Source of the DNA: UBA2093 sp044341035
GTDB lineage: Bacteria; Actinomycetota; Acidimicrobiia; Acidimicrobiales; Ilumatobacteraceae
Direction of reading: 5' to 3'
Assembly (NCBI GenBank): GCA_044341035.1
Contig: JBIISL010000002.1
Location: 16,361-80,360, forward strand
DNA length: 64,000 nucleotides
Every line of letters starts with the position of its first letter. Position 1 is the first letter of the stretch. A model generated the notes under the pieces. It worked only from the letters and a program-made list of their open reading frames with translations. It was not told the origin of the DNA and made no database searches. This document shows positions 28,201 through 43,200 of the stretch, in pieces. The position numbers and the translations under genes were made by a program.

Positions 28201-31200
28201 CTCTGGAACAGCGGTGGGCGCCGAATCCGGCTCTAGCGGGCACGCAAGTGCAGTTCCGAGTGACGCCGACAAACTTTGCCGGCACTGGACCTTCTACAAC
28301 AGTTACTGCATCGGTGCCTCTGCAAAGTATTGCGGGGCCGCCAAGTAAACCGAGTCCGCCGACCTTGTTGTCGGCAATGAGGGGTGACCAACAAGTCACA
28401 CTTTCTTGGGCCCTCCCAGTGGCGACGGGGGGGCTCCCCGTCACCGGTTACAAGGTGGAGTATTCCTCCTCGAGTAGCACGACTGGCTTTATAACAATTA
28501 ACAACAACACGGCGACCAGCCCATTCGTCATTACAGGTCTTACAAACAACATCAGCTACTGGTTCCGCGTGAGCGCCGTGAGCGCAGCGGGAACAGGTAC
28601 TACTGCAATAACCGCAACAGTTGTAAATGGTGCTCCAGCGGCACCAAGTGCCTTCGCATACACAGCAACTGCCAATGCACAATCAACTCTTTCGTGGACA
28701 GCACCCTCCACAAGTTCAACGGGTGGTGCGATGGCAGGTCTCAATGGCTATCGCATTGAGCAAAGCATCGATGGTGGATCCATCTGGACACTTCTCACAG
28801 CATCGACAAGTGCAGTGGCCAGTGGAATTACCGTCACACCTCCCGCAACTGGCGTCACAATTCGTTACCGCGTTGCGGCGATAGCAGATGGCCAACGTGG
28901 TGATTGGGCCTATGTGTCTGCAACGGGAACCTCCACCCTTGCTGGAGTTTTGGCATTATCTGCAACAGCAACATCGAACAGTGTGACGTTGTCATGGGGC
29001 GCACCTGCGGGTGGCGCTGCCGTTTCCGGCTACAAGATTGAACGCTGTTTGTATTCAGGCACAACGTGCGGTGCGTACACATTACTGGTGGCTTCACAAA
29101 CTGGTCTCACCTACCCAGACACGACTCCGGTTTACGGCTCGGTGTATGGATACAGAGTCACGGCAAATTCGACCGCAAATCTCGCATCAATCTTGCCGGT
29201 ACACGTAGTGGGTTCGCCCGGTTCAGTGACAGGTCTCGTTTCAACTCCAGGTAGCGAGATAGTTGATCTTGCGTGGGTCGCTCCAACGCAATCTCCAGCT
29301 CCTGTGATTTTGGGCTATCGCGTCGAAATCTGCTCGAGCGCATGCGCATCGAGTTCTGCTGTATGGACGTTCCTTCGTGATGGAGGGACGTCGTTGGCTG
29401 CCCATATAGATGGACTCACTAATGGAGTGTCATACACAATTCGTGTGGTCGCTCGTAATGCATGGGGACTGAGTACGCCGGTGACAACAACATTTACGCC
29501 ACGTGGTGCACCAGCTTCACCCGGCACATTGACGGCAACACCTGGAAACCGTCAAGTGACTTTGAACTGGACTACGCCGACAAATAATGGTGGTAGTCCG
29601 ATTATTGGATACAAGGTTGAATACGGCACCAACTCAGCATTTGCAGGGTTGAACGTGGTTTCCTCATTATCTGATCCAAATAGCACTTCGTTTGTAGTTA
29701 CTGGTTTGAACAATGCAACGTCGTATTGGTTCCGAGTGTCGGCTGTTTCTGGTGTTGCTACTTCTGCTGGTCAACTCACATCAGCAATTCCTGTGGGTGT
29801 GCCAACAGCGCCCGTTTCTGCAACGGTGACAACAACGCTCACTGTTCGCAATGCGTTATTCGTGAACTGGGGAGCACCGTCAAATAATGGTGGTAGTGCA
29901 GTTGTTGGATACCGAATTGAACAGAGCACCGATGGAACTAACTGGACTACTGCAGTTGCGAACACTGGCACCACGACCCAGTGGTCCGCGCGTGGTCTCA
30001 CCAATGGTCAGGCGTATCAATTCCGCATCTCAGCCATGAATAGCAATGGATACGGAACACCAACAACTGTGTCTGGTACGCCAATGTTTGCCCCGTCGAT
30101 ACCGTTGAATCAGAACGTTATTGCAGGAGATCGCCGCGCCACTGTTTCATGGTCCGCGCCTGCAGATAATGGTGGCTCACCAATTTCTGGTTATCGCATT
30201 GAAGCCTGTGTTGAATCAAGTGCGAATTACTGCACAAATGCCGGTGTATTTGCAGTAGTGAATGCAAACACTGGTCTCGTGAATAGCTACACGATGACTG
30301 GGCTAACGAACGGCACTTTGTACGGAATACGCGTATATGCGATCAATGATGTTGATATGAACTCGTATCAGTATGCATATGAATATCTTCTTGTGCGACC
30401 TTCATCTACACCAATCGCTCCGAATACCACCTACACGACAACAGGTAACCGTTATGTCATATTGAATTGGGGCGGTGCAACAGCCAATGGCTACGTGATT
30501 ACTGGGTACAAGGTGGAGCAGACTGCTGACAACGGCGCAACCTGGACAACAATCTCAACATCAGTGAGTGGAACTACGGTCCCTGAAACGTTGCGGATTA
30601 ATGGTCTTACGAATGGTGTTGTATACGGATACCGCGTGAGTGCAATTAGCTATGCGGGTGTTGGTCTTCCTAGTGGTATCGCTTATGGCACGCCGCGTAT
30701 GACTACTTCTGCTGGCGTTCCAAACTTGCGTGCAACCGTGGGTGACTCGCGTATTTCACTGACATGGAGTTCTCCAACTGATACCGCAGGCGCAGCAATC
30801 GTTGGATACCGCATTGAGTATGTTGCGGCTGGAACGACGACGGTGGTTACAGAAAATACCTTGTCTTTGTCTACGAACTACACAGTGTTTGGTCTGACCA
30901 ATGGAATTTCGTACACCCTTAAGGTGTACCCAGTAACTTCTAACGGCTACACAAATGCCGGCGAAGTCGTTGCACGACCACAAACCATTGCACAAGCACC
31001 ACGTGAATTCATGTCGGTGTGGGGTGATCGCCAAGTGTCTTTGAGGTGGACTGCACCCGCTGCAGCGGGAGCCAATGTTGACCAGATCTTTGGTTACAAA
31101 TTGGAACAGAGTACAGATGGTGCAACATGGAGCCCGATGGCAACCGTGAACCCGAGCGTAGTGAGCTACGTGGTAACCGGTCTTACAAATGGAGTGAACT

Positions 31201-34200
31201 ATTCGTTCCGAATTTCAATGGTGACCACAGTGGGTCAAGGGGCGAGTTCTGTCACTTCATCGACGCCGTTCGGCACACCGTCTGCTGTGCAGGATCTGGT
31301 GGGTATAGGTGGAGACCGCAAGGTGGACCTCTCATGGAATGCGCCAGCAGATCTCGGTGGAGGAAATGTTGTTGGATATCGCGTCTTCATTTATTGCGCC
31401 AGCGGTTCTGACAGTGGTGTGGGTACGGGCTGTGGTCCATACACAGTTAATACATACACGTTGATTGCGGCCAACATTTCTCCGGCACAGCGCAGCTTGA
31501 CAGTGAATGGCCTCATCAACGGAACCAACTATTTGTTCCTTGTACAGCCGTTAACAGGTGTGAACACCGCACTGAACACATGGATCACGTGTGAGGGTTA
31601 CTTCCGAGATGGTCAAAGTGCGCCACTGGCAACCGACACTGCGCGATGCTCACAGTATTCGCGTGTTCTGTGGATCACGCCAATGGGTAGTCCCTCGGCA
31701 CCAAAGGGTCTGAATGTCATGACTGCACCGTCTGGCTCAAGCACAAAAGCATCGGTCACTGCGACGTTGACATGGACAGCTCCCGATTGGACGGGTGGTG
31801 ATTACATCAATGGTTACCGCATTGAACAATCGACAGACGGAATGACATGGACAACGTTGACAGCAAACACTGGCTACCGTCTCACCTTGACATACACCGT
31901 TGCTGGCCTCGTGCCCGGGACTCGCTATTTGTACCGAGTGTCCGCAATTGGTTCGCTTGGTGCAGTGGGCGTGGGTTCAGTAGTAACAACTGGCTCGTTG
32001 GTTGCTTCTGATGCGCCACAAGGTCTCGTGATTACTCGTGTGAACAACAGCAATACTGCACAATTGAGCTGGACTGCACCTGCGTACACGGGTGGTTCCA
32101 GTGTTATTGGTTACAAGATCGAACGTCTGCTTTCTGCAGTGTGGTATGTCGTTACTCCGAACACCGGAAACACGAATACAACATTCACAATCGACGGTCA
32201 TGATGCTGGAACTGCTCTCAACGTTCGTGTATCAGCAGTAACTAGTGCTGGTGCAGGTGACACTGCAATGGCGATTCTTGAAGTTGGTGGCGTGACAAAT
32301 GGTGGATTGCGGTTCACCACCACTGTTGGTAACGGATTTGCAGATATTGGATGGTCAGGAACAGCAGCATTTACTCCAACTTCGTACAAGATGGAATACC
32401 GCGTTGTTGGCAATGCGATCTGGACTTTGGTAACCGCTGACATGGGCGCGACAACGTCGTATCGACTCGGTGGTCTCTCTAATGGCGTCAGTTATGAAGT
32501 GCGCGTGACGCCGATATACACCGTGAGTGGTGTCACTTCGTATGGAACGGCAAGTAATACATTCATAGTTCCTGCGAATGTTGCAAGCGCTCCCGCAAAC
32601 TTGAGTGCTACCACCGGCAATGCCATGACCACTCTCACTTGGACAGCTCCTGCTGACCTTGGCGGTGGATCTGTCATTGGTTACAAGATTGAGCAGTCAA
32701 CCACCAGTGCAACCACCGGTTATGTAGTTCTCACCGCGAATACAGGCTCGAATGCATTGAGCTATGACGTTCGTGGCATTAGCAATGGAACACAACATTG
32801 GTTCCGTGTGTCGGCGATTACAACTTTGACTGCAGGTGTTGCCGGTGCAACATCGTTCGTCAGCGTCACGCCAGTACTTCCTGGCCGTGCTGTGGGAACA
32901 ATTTCTGCAGCACCTGGTAATACAACTGCGTTGCTGACATGGTCAGCACCACAGTATGACGATGTGAATACTGATTTCATTGGTTATCGCATTGAGCGCT
33001 CTACGGATGGAATCAACTTCACAACGTTGTCAGCAAATGTTGGCAAGGTGCTCACGTACACCGCGACCGGTTTAACAAACGGAACTCCTTATTGGTTCCG
33101 CATTGTCACATTGGGACAACTAGTTGATGGTGGAAGTTCTGTAATTTCAACAGTGCCTGCTGCCTACAGCGCAAAACTCGGATCACTCACGGCAACTATT
33201 TCTGACCGCACAGTAACTCTGAATTGGACTCGCCCAGCCGATACCGGTGGACTGCCATTAATCGGATACATGATTTCTCGGTGTTACTACGCCGCTAGCA
33301 CTTACTGCGACATGTCGAGTACCAACTACTGGTACTACTACTGGTCACATTCATTCCGTGGCATCAACGATGCAATAACGGGCATCGCATTTGTCGGCCC
33401 GGATGCAACATCTTTCACGTTTAATGCAGATACTGCTGACTTCTATCGTGTTGTGCCTGTCACTGGCACTGGTGTGTGGATTGGTACAACAGGTTCGACG
33501 TACTCGAACTTCCCGAATGCGTCGATGGTCTACGCGGCATGGTGGGGTGTTCCGTCGCAAGTGAATGGCATGAAGATCACCACCAACTCGCCAGGTGGCG
33601 TTGGCGCTGCAAACAGCATGTTGTACTTTGACTGGACAGCGCCAACTATTTTGGGTAACGGAACCATTAGTGGTTACGACGTTGAGCAGAGCAACGACGG
33701 TGGACTCACGTGGATTTCACTGGGTCGTACCAAATTGACGAACCAATACGTATCAGGTGTTTCTGCCGGAACTTCTGTAGTTCTGCGCGTTCGTGCCGTG
33801 AACGAATATGGAGTTGGGCCTTGGAGTTCTGTGACGTCGTCGTGGGCTGCAAACCCCACTTCTCCTCGCACTCCAAACATCACAGTTGTGGGTGGACGTA
33901 TGACTTTCACCTGGGCGTCACCAGAAAACACAAGTGCCATGGGTGTTCAGGGATATGAAGTGCAGTACAACCTGGCTGGAACATGGAACACGTATACGGG
34001 CACTGGTGCTGGCTTTACTGCTACGTCATTGCAGTGGAATGCACCCGATAACACCTATTACACAAACATGCAGTGGCGTGTGCGCACAGTCACCGTGAAT
34101 GCAGCGAACACCACTCTTTATTCCGATTGGGCAACTGCAAGTGGCAATATTTTGGGCACGGCTAATGCTCCGTACACAACAGTCACCCCAGCGAATGGCA

Positions 34201-37200
34201 ACGTGACTCTGAACTGGAATGCCCCCACAGATCTTGGCGGTGGAACTTTGATGTCGTATCGCGTGGATCACAGTACTGATGGCGTGACCTGGGTTGCTGA
34301 TGGAACGACGACGTTGACTTCGATGGTTGTTCGAGGTCTTACAAACGGCACCAACTATCGCTTCCGTGTGACGCCCGTGACAACACAAGGCGACGGAACC
34401 GCCGCAGTTCTAACAGGTACGCCATTCGGCCCATCCAGTGCACCATCGTTGTTGCGCGCTAATTCTGGTGATGGTTTTGTCACTGTTAACTGGAATGTGC
34501 CAACGAATTCCGGTGGATTGCCGATTGCGGGATATCAGATTGATTTGTGCACTTTCGCATCGTGCACATGGACTACCTATGTACGTAACTCTGGTTCAGC
34601 GAGCACTAACACGTATACGTTCTCTGGTCTGACCAATGGGACGCGATACCAGGCTCGTGTGAGTGCAGTAACGGGTGCATGTGATGAAACATTGACTGAC
34701 ACTGTTGCTTCTTGTAACTATTACGGTGCAACAGTGCTGTCTACGCCAGCAACAGTTCCGTCTGCTCCGCAGAGTATTACTGCTTCGGTAACTACTAATA
34801 CCTATGGCGTTCCGACAGCCAGTGGCACCGTGACTTTGAACTGGGCGGCTCCGGCCTCTACTGGTGGTCAAACTATCTACGGTTATATGTTGGAACAGAG
34901 CACCGATGCGGGAACATCGTGGACAGTGATCAATGCAAACCTAGGAACTAACGATGGGGTTCCATTGTTAACCGCAACTTTGACTGGCCTGATACCAGGC
35001 ACGGTGTATACCTACCGCGTTACCCCATTGACTTCTGAAGGAATGGGTGCATCATCGACAACATCGATTGTTGCGCCTTCGTGGCCAGCGACAAGCACAG
35101 TTCCGAACATGGTGGGTGGGGCAGTAGTGACAACCACTGCAACTGCAATCACTGTGACATGGAGAACGCCAGTAGCTCCTCTGCCAACGGGATACAAGGT
35201 GGAGATCTCTGCAGTTGGTGGAACATTTGTTGCGGCATGGGGAACCTGGGCTGGTCAGACAACGTCTGCCAATATGGCGGCTACTACAACTACTGTTGGC
35301 GCTGGTGTTACCAGTGTGACCATTGTTGGTAGTGCTGGTAGCCCAACGTCACTGACGACAGGTGCTTCGAAATACGTCCGAATTACCCCAACGAATGCTG
35401 CGGGAAGCGCAACAGCAACTGTGGTGAATGCGACCCCAATGTCTATTGCAACTGCAGTACGTCCAACGTCTGCAACCGCGGGTGATAGTCAAGTGGCTCT
35501 TGTCTGGGCTGCTCCAACGTCAAATGGTGGATTTGTAGTCAATTCGTATCGCATGGAGTATTCGACTGACGGGGCCCCTTGGACAACATTGACGCTCGAT
35601 GCTTCGGGAACCTCGTACACAGTGAAGGGATTAACAAACGGAACGCCTTACACATTCCGCATGGCTGCAATAACTTCAGCCGGGCTTGGTGCGTGGGGAA
35701 CTTTCACTTCAGTAACTCCAGCGCGTATCCCGTTGTCGCCACTCAACATTGTTGTAACTGGTGGGGACAAAAGGGCAACGCTTTCATGGGCGGCGCCAAC
35801 ATCAAATGGTGGATCTGCAATTACCGGGTATGCGATTTATCGAAACAACGTTTTGATCACCACCGTCTCCGCTTCGACTCTGACTTATGTGGATACCAAC
35901 AGCACTACTGGTCTTACGAACGGAACGTCGTACTACTGGTCAGTTCGTGCAGTGAATGCAATTGGCGAGTCAGTCTCGAGCAATGTGTACGGAACTCCGT
36001 ATTCACAAATTGGGGCACCAACAGGTGTTTTGGCTGTGCGTGGAAATCGTCAAGTCACTGTGTCGTGGACTGCTCCAGCAAATACCACCGGATTTACTCT
36101 CACTGGTTACCAGGTGGAGCGCAGTGTTAACGGTTCAACGTGGACCCTTGACTCAATGGTTACTGCATCTCCAGTCACAATTACTAATCTCACAAACGGT
36201 GTCATCTATTACTTCAGGGTGACGGCGTACGTGAATGGGGGGCCGTCAGCAAGCCCAGGTGGTCTGGGCGTTGTGAGTGCCGCCGCATCCGCAACGCCAA
36301 TGACAGCGGCAACAGCACCGACATCCTTTACTGCCATAAGCGGTAATGGTTCGGTGGCGCTGTCTTGGTCGGCACCTCAAGATCCAGGCGGCGCTCCCGT
36401 GTCGGCCTATCAGATCAACCAGTGTCTTGTTGTCCTTGGCGGAGCGCAATGCAATGTGGCAGGTCAGTACTCAACAATCGTTACTTCAACAAACTCGACA
36501 GGCACCACGTACACGGTGTCTGGTCTTACCAACGGCAGCACGTATTACTTCACTGTTTCAGCGATTACGTCATTTGGTGTCGGAACTGCATCGTACATCT
36601 ACGCAACAAATGCAACGCCAGGTACAACACCGACTGCCGTCCAGGCTCTCGACGCATTGCCAGGTGATGGCCGTTCAATGGTGACGTGGACAGCCCCCGC
36701 AAGCAATGGTGGATACACCTTGATGGGTTACAAAGTAGAGCGTTCTTCCGATAACGGAACAACATGGGTATTACTCAATATCTCGACTAACTACACGTAC
36801 TACAACGACACCTCTGTGATGAATGGTGTGACTTACACCTATCGCGTCTCTGCGCAAAACGCTTTGGGGTACGGAACGCCGATGACTACAGCGGTTATTC
36901 CATTTGGCCCCGCTGCAGCGCCGGCGAACCTTTCGACTGTTGCAGGTAATGCGCAAGCAACCATTAATTGGTCGGTGCCATCAGTTGATGGCGGAACAGC
37001 GATCCTTGGTTACAAAGTAGAACAGTCCACGAATAACTCGACATGGACCGTTCTTTCTGCGAACGCTGGACTTGGAACTTCGTTTGTGGCCACAGGTCTG
37101 ACAAATGGAACGCCGTACTATTTCCGCGTCACTGCAGTGACTGCCTTTGCAACCAATACAAGCAGTACTGCGACAGCTCTGCCATTGGCCACAGCTACAG

Positions 37201-40200
37201 CACCAACTTCCTTTGCGGCATCGATTGATGCAACAGGTGGAGTAGTTCTCACGTGGGCGGCTCCATCATCTAATGGTGGATCAGCAATTTCCTATTACGT
37301 AGTACAGCGTTCAACAAATGGGTCAACCTGGGTCGACGTAGCTCAACCAAGCGGATTGACCACAACAGTTAATGGTCTGACATTAGGCACTGGCTACAGC
37401 TTCCGAATTGCAGCAATTACTTCAGTTGGAACTGGGTCTTATGCAACTGCATCAGCAACCCCAGTGTCGAACCCCGGCGCCCCGCAGAACTTGGTAGCAA
37501 GTATCGACGCGAACGGTGTCGTTACTCTTACCTGGGCCACCCCAGCAAATAATGGAGGAAGCGCGATTGTTGGTTATGCAATCGAGCGTTGTAACAACAC
37601 GCAGAACTCTTGTACGCCAGCAACTGTTGTGACGACAACATGTCCATCAACAACGGCCTTCTGCGTGGTTAATGCGAACAATGGGGGTTCAACAACTGCC
37701 GTCGTACAGCCAACTGCTGGCTCTACTGTGATGACGTTCGCTGTTACTACCTTGACATCAGTGAACTCGGCAACGGGTCTCGCTACGTCACGGCAGGTTT
37801 CTGGAGGACTTATTACTGTCGTTGTGCCGCAACTAACGGTAACAACAACTGCAAGTGCGCCAACAAACTTGGTCGCAACAGCTGGTAACGCCAGTACATC
37901 ACTTGCTTGGACAGTTCCATCATCATTGGGATCGCCGGTACCAGGTTCCTATACCTACACGTTGCAACGCAGCACCGACAACTCAAACTGGACAACAGTG
38001 AGTTCTACAATCACGAGCGCAACATTGACCTACTCAGATACTGGTCTCACAAATGGAACGGTGTACTACTACCGCATTGCAGCTGTCAGTTCTGCAGGCA
38101 CCGGCGCTTATGCAGCTACTTCCGCGCGTCCATTTACAACTGCTTCCGCTCCGGCGAGCATCACGGCGGCATTGCAAGATGCTGCTGTTCTCATTACATG
38201 GACAGCACCAACTTCAACCGGCGGGTTGTCTGTTACGAACTATGTCCTTGATGTGTGTACAACAAGTGCAGTTGCGTGTGTTGCTGGAGCATCAACTGGA
38301 TTCACTACTGTTTCCGGCACAGTGCCGACAGACTCGTTGTCCTATGTCGTTTCTGGTCTGACCAACGGCACCCAATATTGGTTCCGCGTACGAGCTGTTA
38401 CGTCAGCCGGTAATGGAACAGGCATTGTTGCAACTGCAACTCCGGGTGGTGCGCCATCAGCTGTTGTTGCTCTCACGACAACTGCCGCAAATACAGGCAA
38501 TGTTGCATTGTCATGGACAGCTCCCGCCACAAATGGCTCAGCCATCACTGGTTACAAGGTGGAAATGTGCACAGCGAACTGTGCGACAAACGGAACGTTC
38601 ACCCTTCTCGGTACTACAACGGCCTTAACGCCATTCGTCTCGAGTCCATTGCCTAACTTCACCTGCACATCAATCACTGCTTGTTCTGCAAATGCAGGGC
38701 TCGCGGGTCTTATCAATGGAACTAGCACCACCTTCCGCGTTTCGGCCATCAATGCCATCGGAACTGGTTACGGTTCGCTTGCGGTGGCTGTCCCGTTCAC
38801 GTTGGCAGCGTCGCCAACAGGCTCTGCAGGAACAATTACTGCTAACCCGACAAATGCCGACAACTATGGTGCGTCTGTCACGACTGATGCGCCAACACTG
38901 TGGTACCGCCTCAACAACGCATCGGGCGCAACAGCTGTGACCGATGCATCGGGAACACCGCGTACCAGCACTGTAGGTTCCTCGGTGACATTCAATGGAA
39001 ATGCTGGCTCACCATTCGGTGGCACAAGCGGGTCTGCAACATTCAACGGCGCTGCTGGCTCAGCTGCTGCATACCCAACAGTGGCACCAACTACACCAAT
39101 CAACTTGGCGGGTGCTATCTCAACGCTTTCAGGCAATGATCTGAAAATTTCAGGTTCAGTCACTTTGGAAGCATGGATAAAGCCTGCTGCAGGTGCGTCA
39201 AATAGATGGCAGACGATTGTTTCGCGTGGCAATAGTGGTGTAAGCACTCGTAACTACGGCTTGTTTATAAATGGATCACAGGTTTACTTTGGTTTCAATA
39301 CCAGTGCTGGTTTGCAAGGTGCTTTCACTCAATCAGGTGTCGCAGAAGCAAGTGTGTGGTCGCATCTCGTAGGTGTCTTTGATCAGACAACTGGCCTAGT
39401 CCGAATCTATGTCAACGGCCAGTTGCAAGCATCAGCGTTTGCAACACAATCGGGTGCATTGGTGACTTCTGCAGTGGGTGAAGTATTGATTGGTAATAGC
39501 TACAACGCAGATGCACCTACACCGTTCTTTGCAGGTCAGATGAGCGAAGTAGCGATCTATAACAAGGCCGTGACCGGTGCACGCATTCTTGCGCACTACA
39601 ACGCATCGGGAATCGCTGCGCAGGGCAAGACTGCTCCGTCGGTTACGCCAAACGGTTCAAGCCTCACTCTCAACTGGACAGCGCCAACAAATACGGGTGG
39701 TCTCGCTATCACTGGTTACAAGATTGACTATGTCTTGCCTTCGACCGCAATTGCTGCGAATACGGGTGCTGCATGGTCAGTATTGATTGCCGATATTGGC
39801 TCAACAAGCACTACATATACATTGAATAGCGCCGTGACGTCTGCACTGGGACAGGGCTATATGTTCCAGGTGAGCGCAATTACATCTGCGGGTGTGGGTG
39901 CATCGTCACTGCCTGTTGGTCCAATTGGCACGGCAGCAGCACCAAGTGAACCGCGTTCGTTTGCTGCAGTCGGGGGAACAGCACAGGTAGCACTTACGTG
40001 GACGGCCCCGGCCAGTACTGGCGGTCTTACTGTTAGTGGTTACACCATTGAGCGCAGTGCAGATAACGGCATCACTTGGACATCGGTGGGTGCTACAACA
40101 GCCTCGTCACCGTTCGTCACGGGAGCAGTCCCTGGATTCACATGTTCTGCTATCGCTGCATGTATTGATGGGACAACTGCAATGTTGCCTGGCGCATCAT

Positions 40201-43200
40201 TCCAGTACCGAATCGCTGCTATCACGCCTGCTGGCAATAGCAGTTACTCAGTTGCATCTGCTGGCCCTGCAAACACGGTGACAGCACTTCTTGCAGTTGC
40301 TGGTAATGCACAAGTCAGTCTCAGTTGGGACATCATGCCAACAACGGCTGGTCAAACTGTTGCCGGATACTTCGTTGAATACTGCACGGGTACGTGTACC
40401 GCGACAACGGGCACCTACACCGCTGTCACTGCAATTGCAGGTGCACCGACAAACGGCACAACTCCGAATAGCTACATCACAGCAACCGGTCTGACTAATG
40501 GCACCATCTACACATTCCGTGTCCGTGCTGTCTATGGCGCCAGCAATACGCGTGGTCCGGCAGTCATCGTTACCGGCATGCCGGTTGCGAGTGCACAGAT
40601 CAGCGTTCAGTTATTGAATTCCACAGCTTCCACTACAACAATGGCATTGAACTGGCTTGCCCCTGTGGCAGTGGTGGGTAACACAATTGCTGGTTACTTA
40701 GTGGAGTACTGCGCTGCAAACTGTGGTGTTGCAGGAGCAACGTTTACAACAGCAACACCTGTAGCGGGCACGCCAACTGGTGCAACAACCACATTGTTGT
40801 CGTACAACATCGCTGGATTAACAACAAACAATACGTACGCCTTCCGAGTCACGCCAGTATTGGTAGCTGGTTCAACTGGCGTAGCAAGTCCATCAGTTGT
40901 TTTCGACACGCCAACTGCTTCGGTTGATGCACCAACTGCAATGCAGGCAGCTGGTCGCTTGAACAGTGTCTATGTTTCATGGGCTCCTCCTGCTACACGC
41001 GGTGGATACCCAATCCTTGGTTATCGCGTGGAATACCGCGTGAACAACACCGGTAACTGGGTCACTGCTACCACTAACTCGTATTCATCAACTCCGAATT
41101 ATGCGGTCGCAGGTTTGACAGCAGGAGTGACATATGGATTCCAAGTCACTGCACTGACGGCAGCTGGACCAGGTGCAACTAGCGCACCCGTTACCGGGGT
41201 TCCATTTGGGGCAGCTGCTGCACCAACAAACCTCCGTGCATCTGCATCTAGTGGACAAGCAGCAATTCAATGGGAGACACCAACAAGCAATGGTGGAAAT
41301 ACCATCACTGGCTATCGCATTGAATCGAGTGTCGATGGCGGAACGACATGGAGTGATGAGGTTGCAAATACAAACAGTGTTGCTACCGCCTACACCTTGA
41401 CCGGTCTCGACAACGGTGTCACTGTTCTTATTCGTGTGAGCGCGGTAACTTCTGCAGGTAGCGGTCAGGTATCAAACGTGGCCCCGGCAATTCCAAGTGC
41501 ACCAGCATCTGCGCCAACCAATGTGTCTGCAATTGTCGGTAACGCTCAGGCAGTTCTCACTTGGACTGCTCCAGCAGATACGGGCGGGTTACCTGTTACT
41601 GGTTACATGATTGAACGTTCCGCTGATGGAACAACATGGTCAACAGTGACTGCAAACTCGGGCAACCCTGTTCCTGCATCAGTGCAATCGGGTCTGACCA
41701 ACGGCGAGACATATCAATTCCGCATCTCGGCAATAACTGCCGGTGGTACCGGAGTTGCAAGTGCACCATTTACCGTGAAGCCGTATACAACGCCATCGGC
41801 ACCAACATCTTTTGTGGCGCAACCGAGCGACGGCCAGATCACCATGACATGGGGAGTGCCAGCTGTAGATGGTGGTGCAGTAGTTAGTGATTACCGCGTT
41901 GAACAATCCCTCGATGGTGGCATCACTTGGACCGCTGCGGCAACAAGCACGGGAGGTACTCGCCAAGCAACAATTACGGGTCTCACAAACGGCACTCCGA
42001 TTCTGTTGCGTGTCTTTGCTTTAAACACTGCCGGTGTAGGAACTCCAACACAGTCGATCAGCACCTCGGCCTACACAATTCCCGCTGCTCCAAATGCACT
42101 TGTGGCATCTGGAGCGAATGCTTCTGTCTTGTTGTCATGGACTGCACCAACCAACACCAACGGTTCGCCAGTTTCTGGTTACAAGGTGGAGCGTTCTATT
42201 GATGCAGGCACAACATGGACTGTGGCGATTGCCAACACTGGCAACTCGGGTACCAATGTTGTTGTGAATGATCTGACAAACGGAACTGCATATGCTTTCC
42301 GTGTAAGTGCGATTAACGCAGCTGGGGCTGGCGATGCGTCTGGTTCGACTGGCGCAACACCAATGACAACTGCGAGTGCACCAACAGCAGTGACTGGAAC
42401 GGGTGGAGATACAACGGCGACGATTTCCTGGTCACTACCAACTATTGATGGTGGAACAGCGATTACTGATTACAACGTTGAGCGATCGAGCGATGGTGGA
42501 GTGACCTGGACATCCGTGGCAAGCAATATTGTTGGCACTTCGTATAGCGACACAGCACTCACAAATGGAATTACGTACTTGTACCGGGTCAGTGCTGTGA
42601 ATGCAGCAGGAACTGGATCCAGTAGTGCTGGTGTTGCAGTTGTTGCTGCAGCGCGAGCTGGTGCATCAACAGGACTAGTGGCAACTTCTGGTAGTGGCTC
42701 CGTCATCTTGTCGTGGGTTTCTCCAACTGATACAGGTGGTGCTGCAATCACTGGCTACTTCATTGAGATCTCAGAAGACAGTGGTGACACATGGGCAACA
42801 GCAATCGCAAATACGAACACTTCGGCAGCATTTGCTGTAGTGAGCAATTTGGCTGAGGGTCAGCTGTATTCCTTCCGTATCTCTGCAATCAATGCTGCAG
42901 GCATCGGAACCACCAGCACGAATGTTGATGGAACGCCAGTCATTGTCTCCAGTGTTGTGCTGTCAGGTACAGCAAACAGTGAAAATGTTTCTCTGACATG
43001 GACAGCGCCAACAGACATTGTTCAAACTGGTTACGTTGTTGAGAAGTCGGCTGACGGAATCACATGGACTCCGGCAATGTTGAACCCAGGTGCAAATGCC
43101 ACAAGCGGTACTGCATCAGGCTTGACAAACGGAACGGTGTACTTCTTCCGTATCCAGGTTGTCACCGCTGGCGGTCCTGCTTCGAGTTACTCGAATTACC

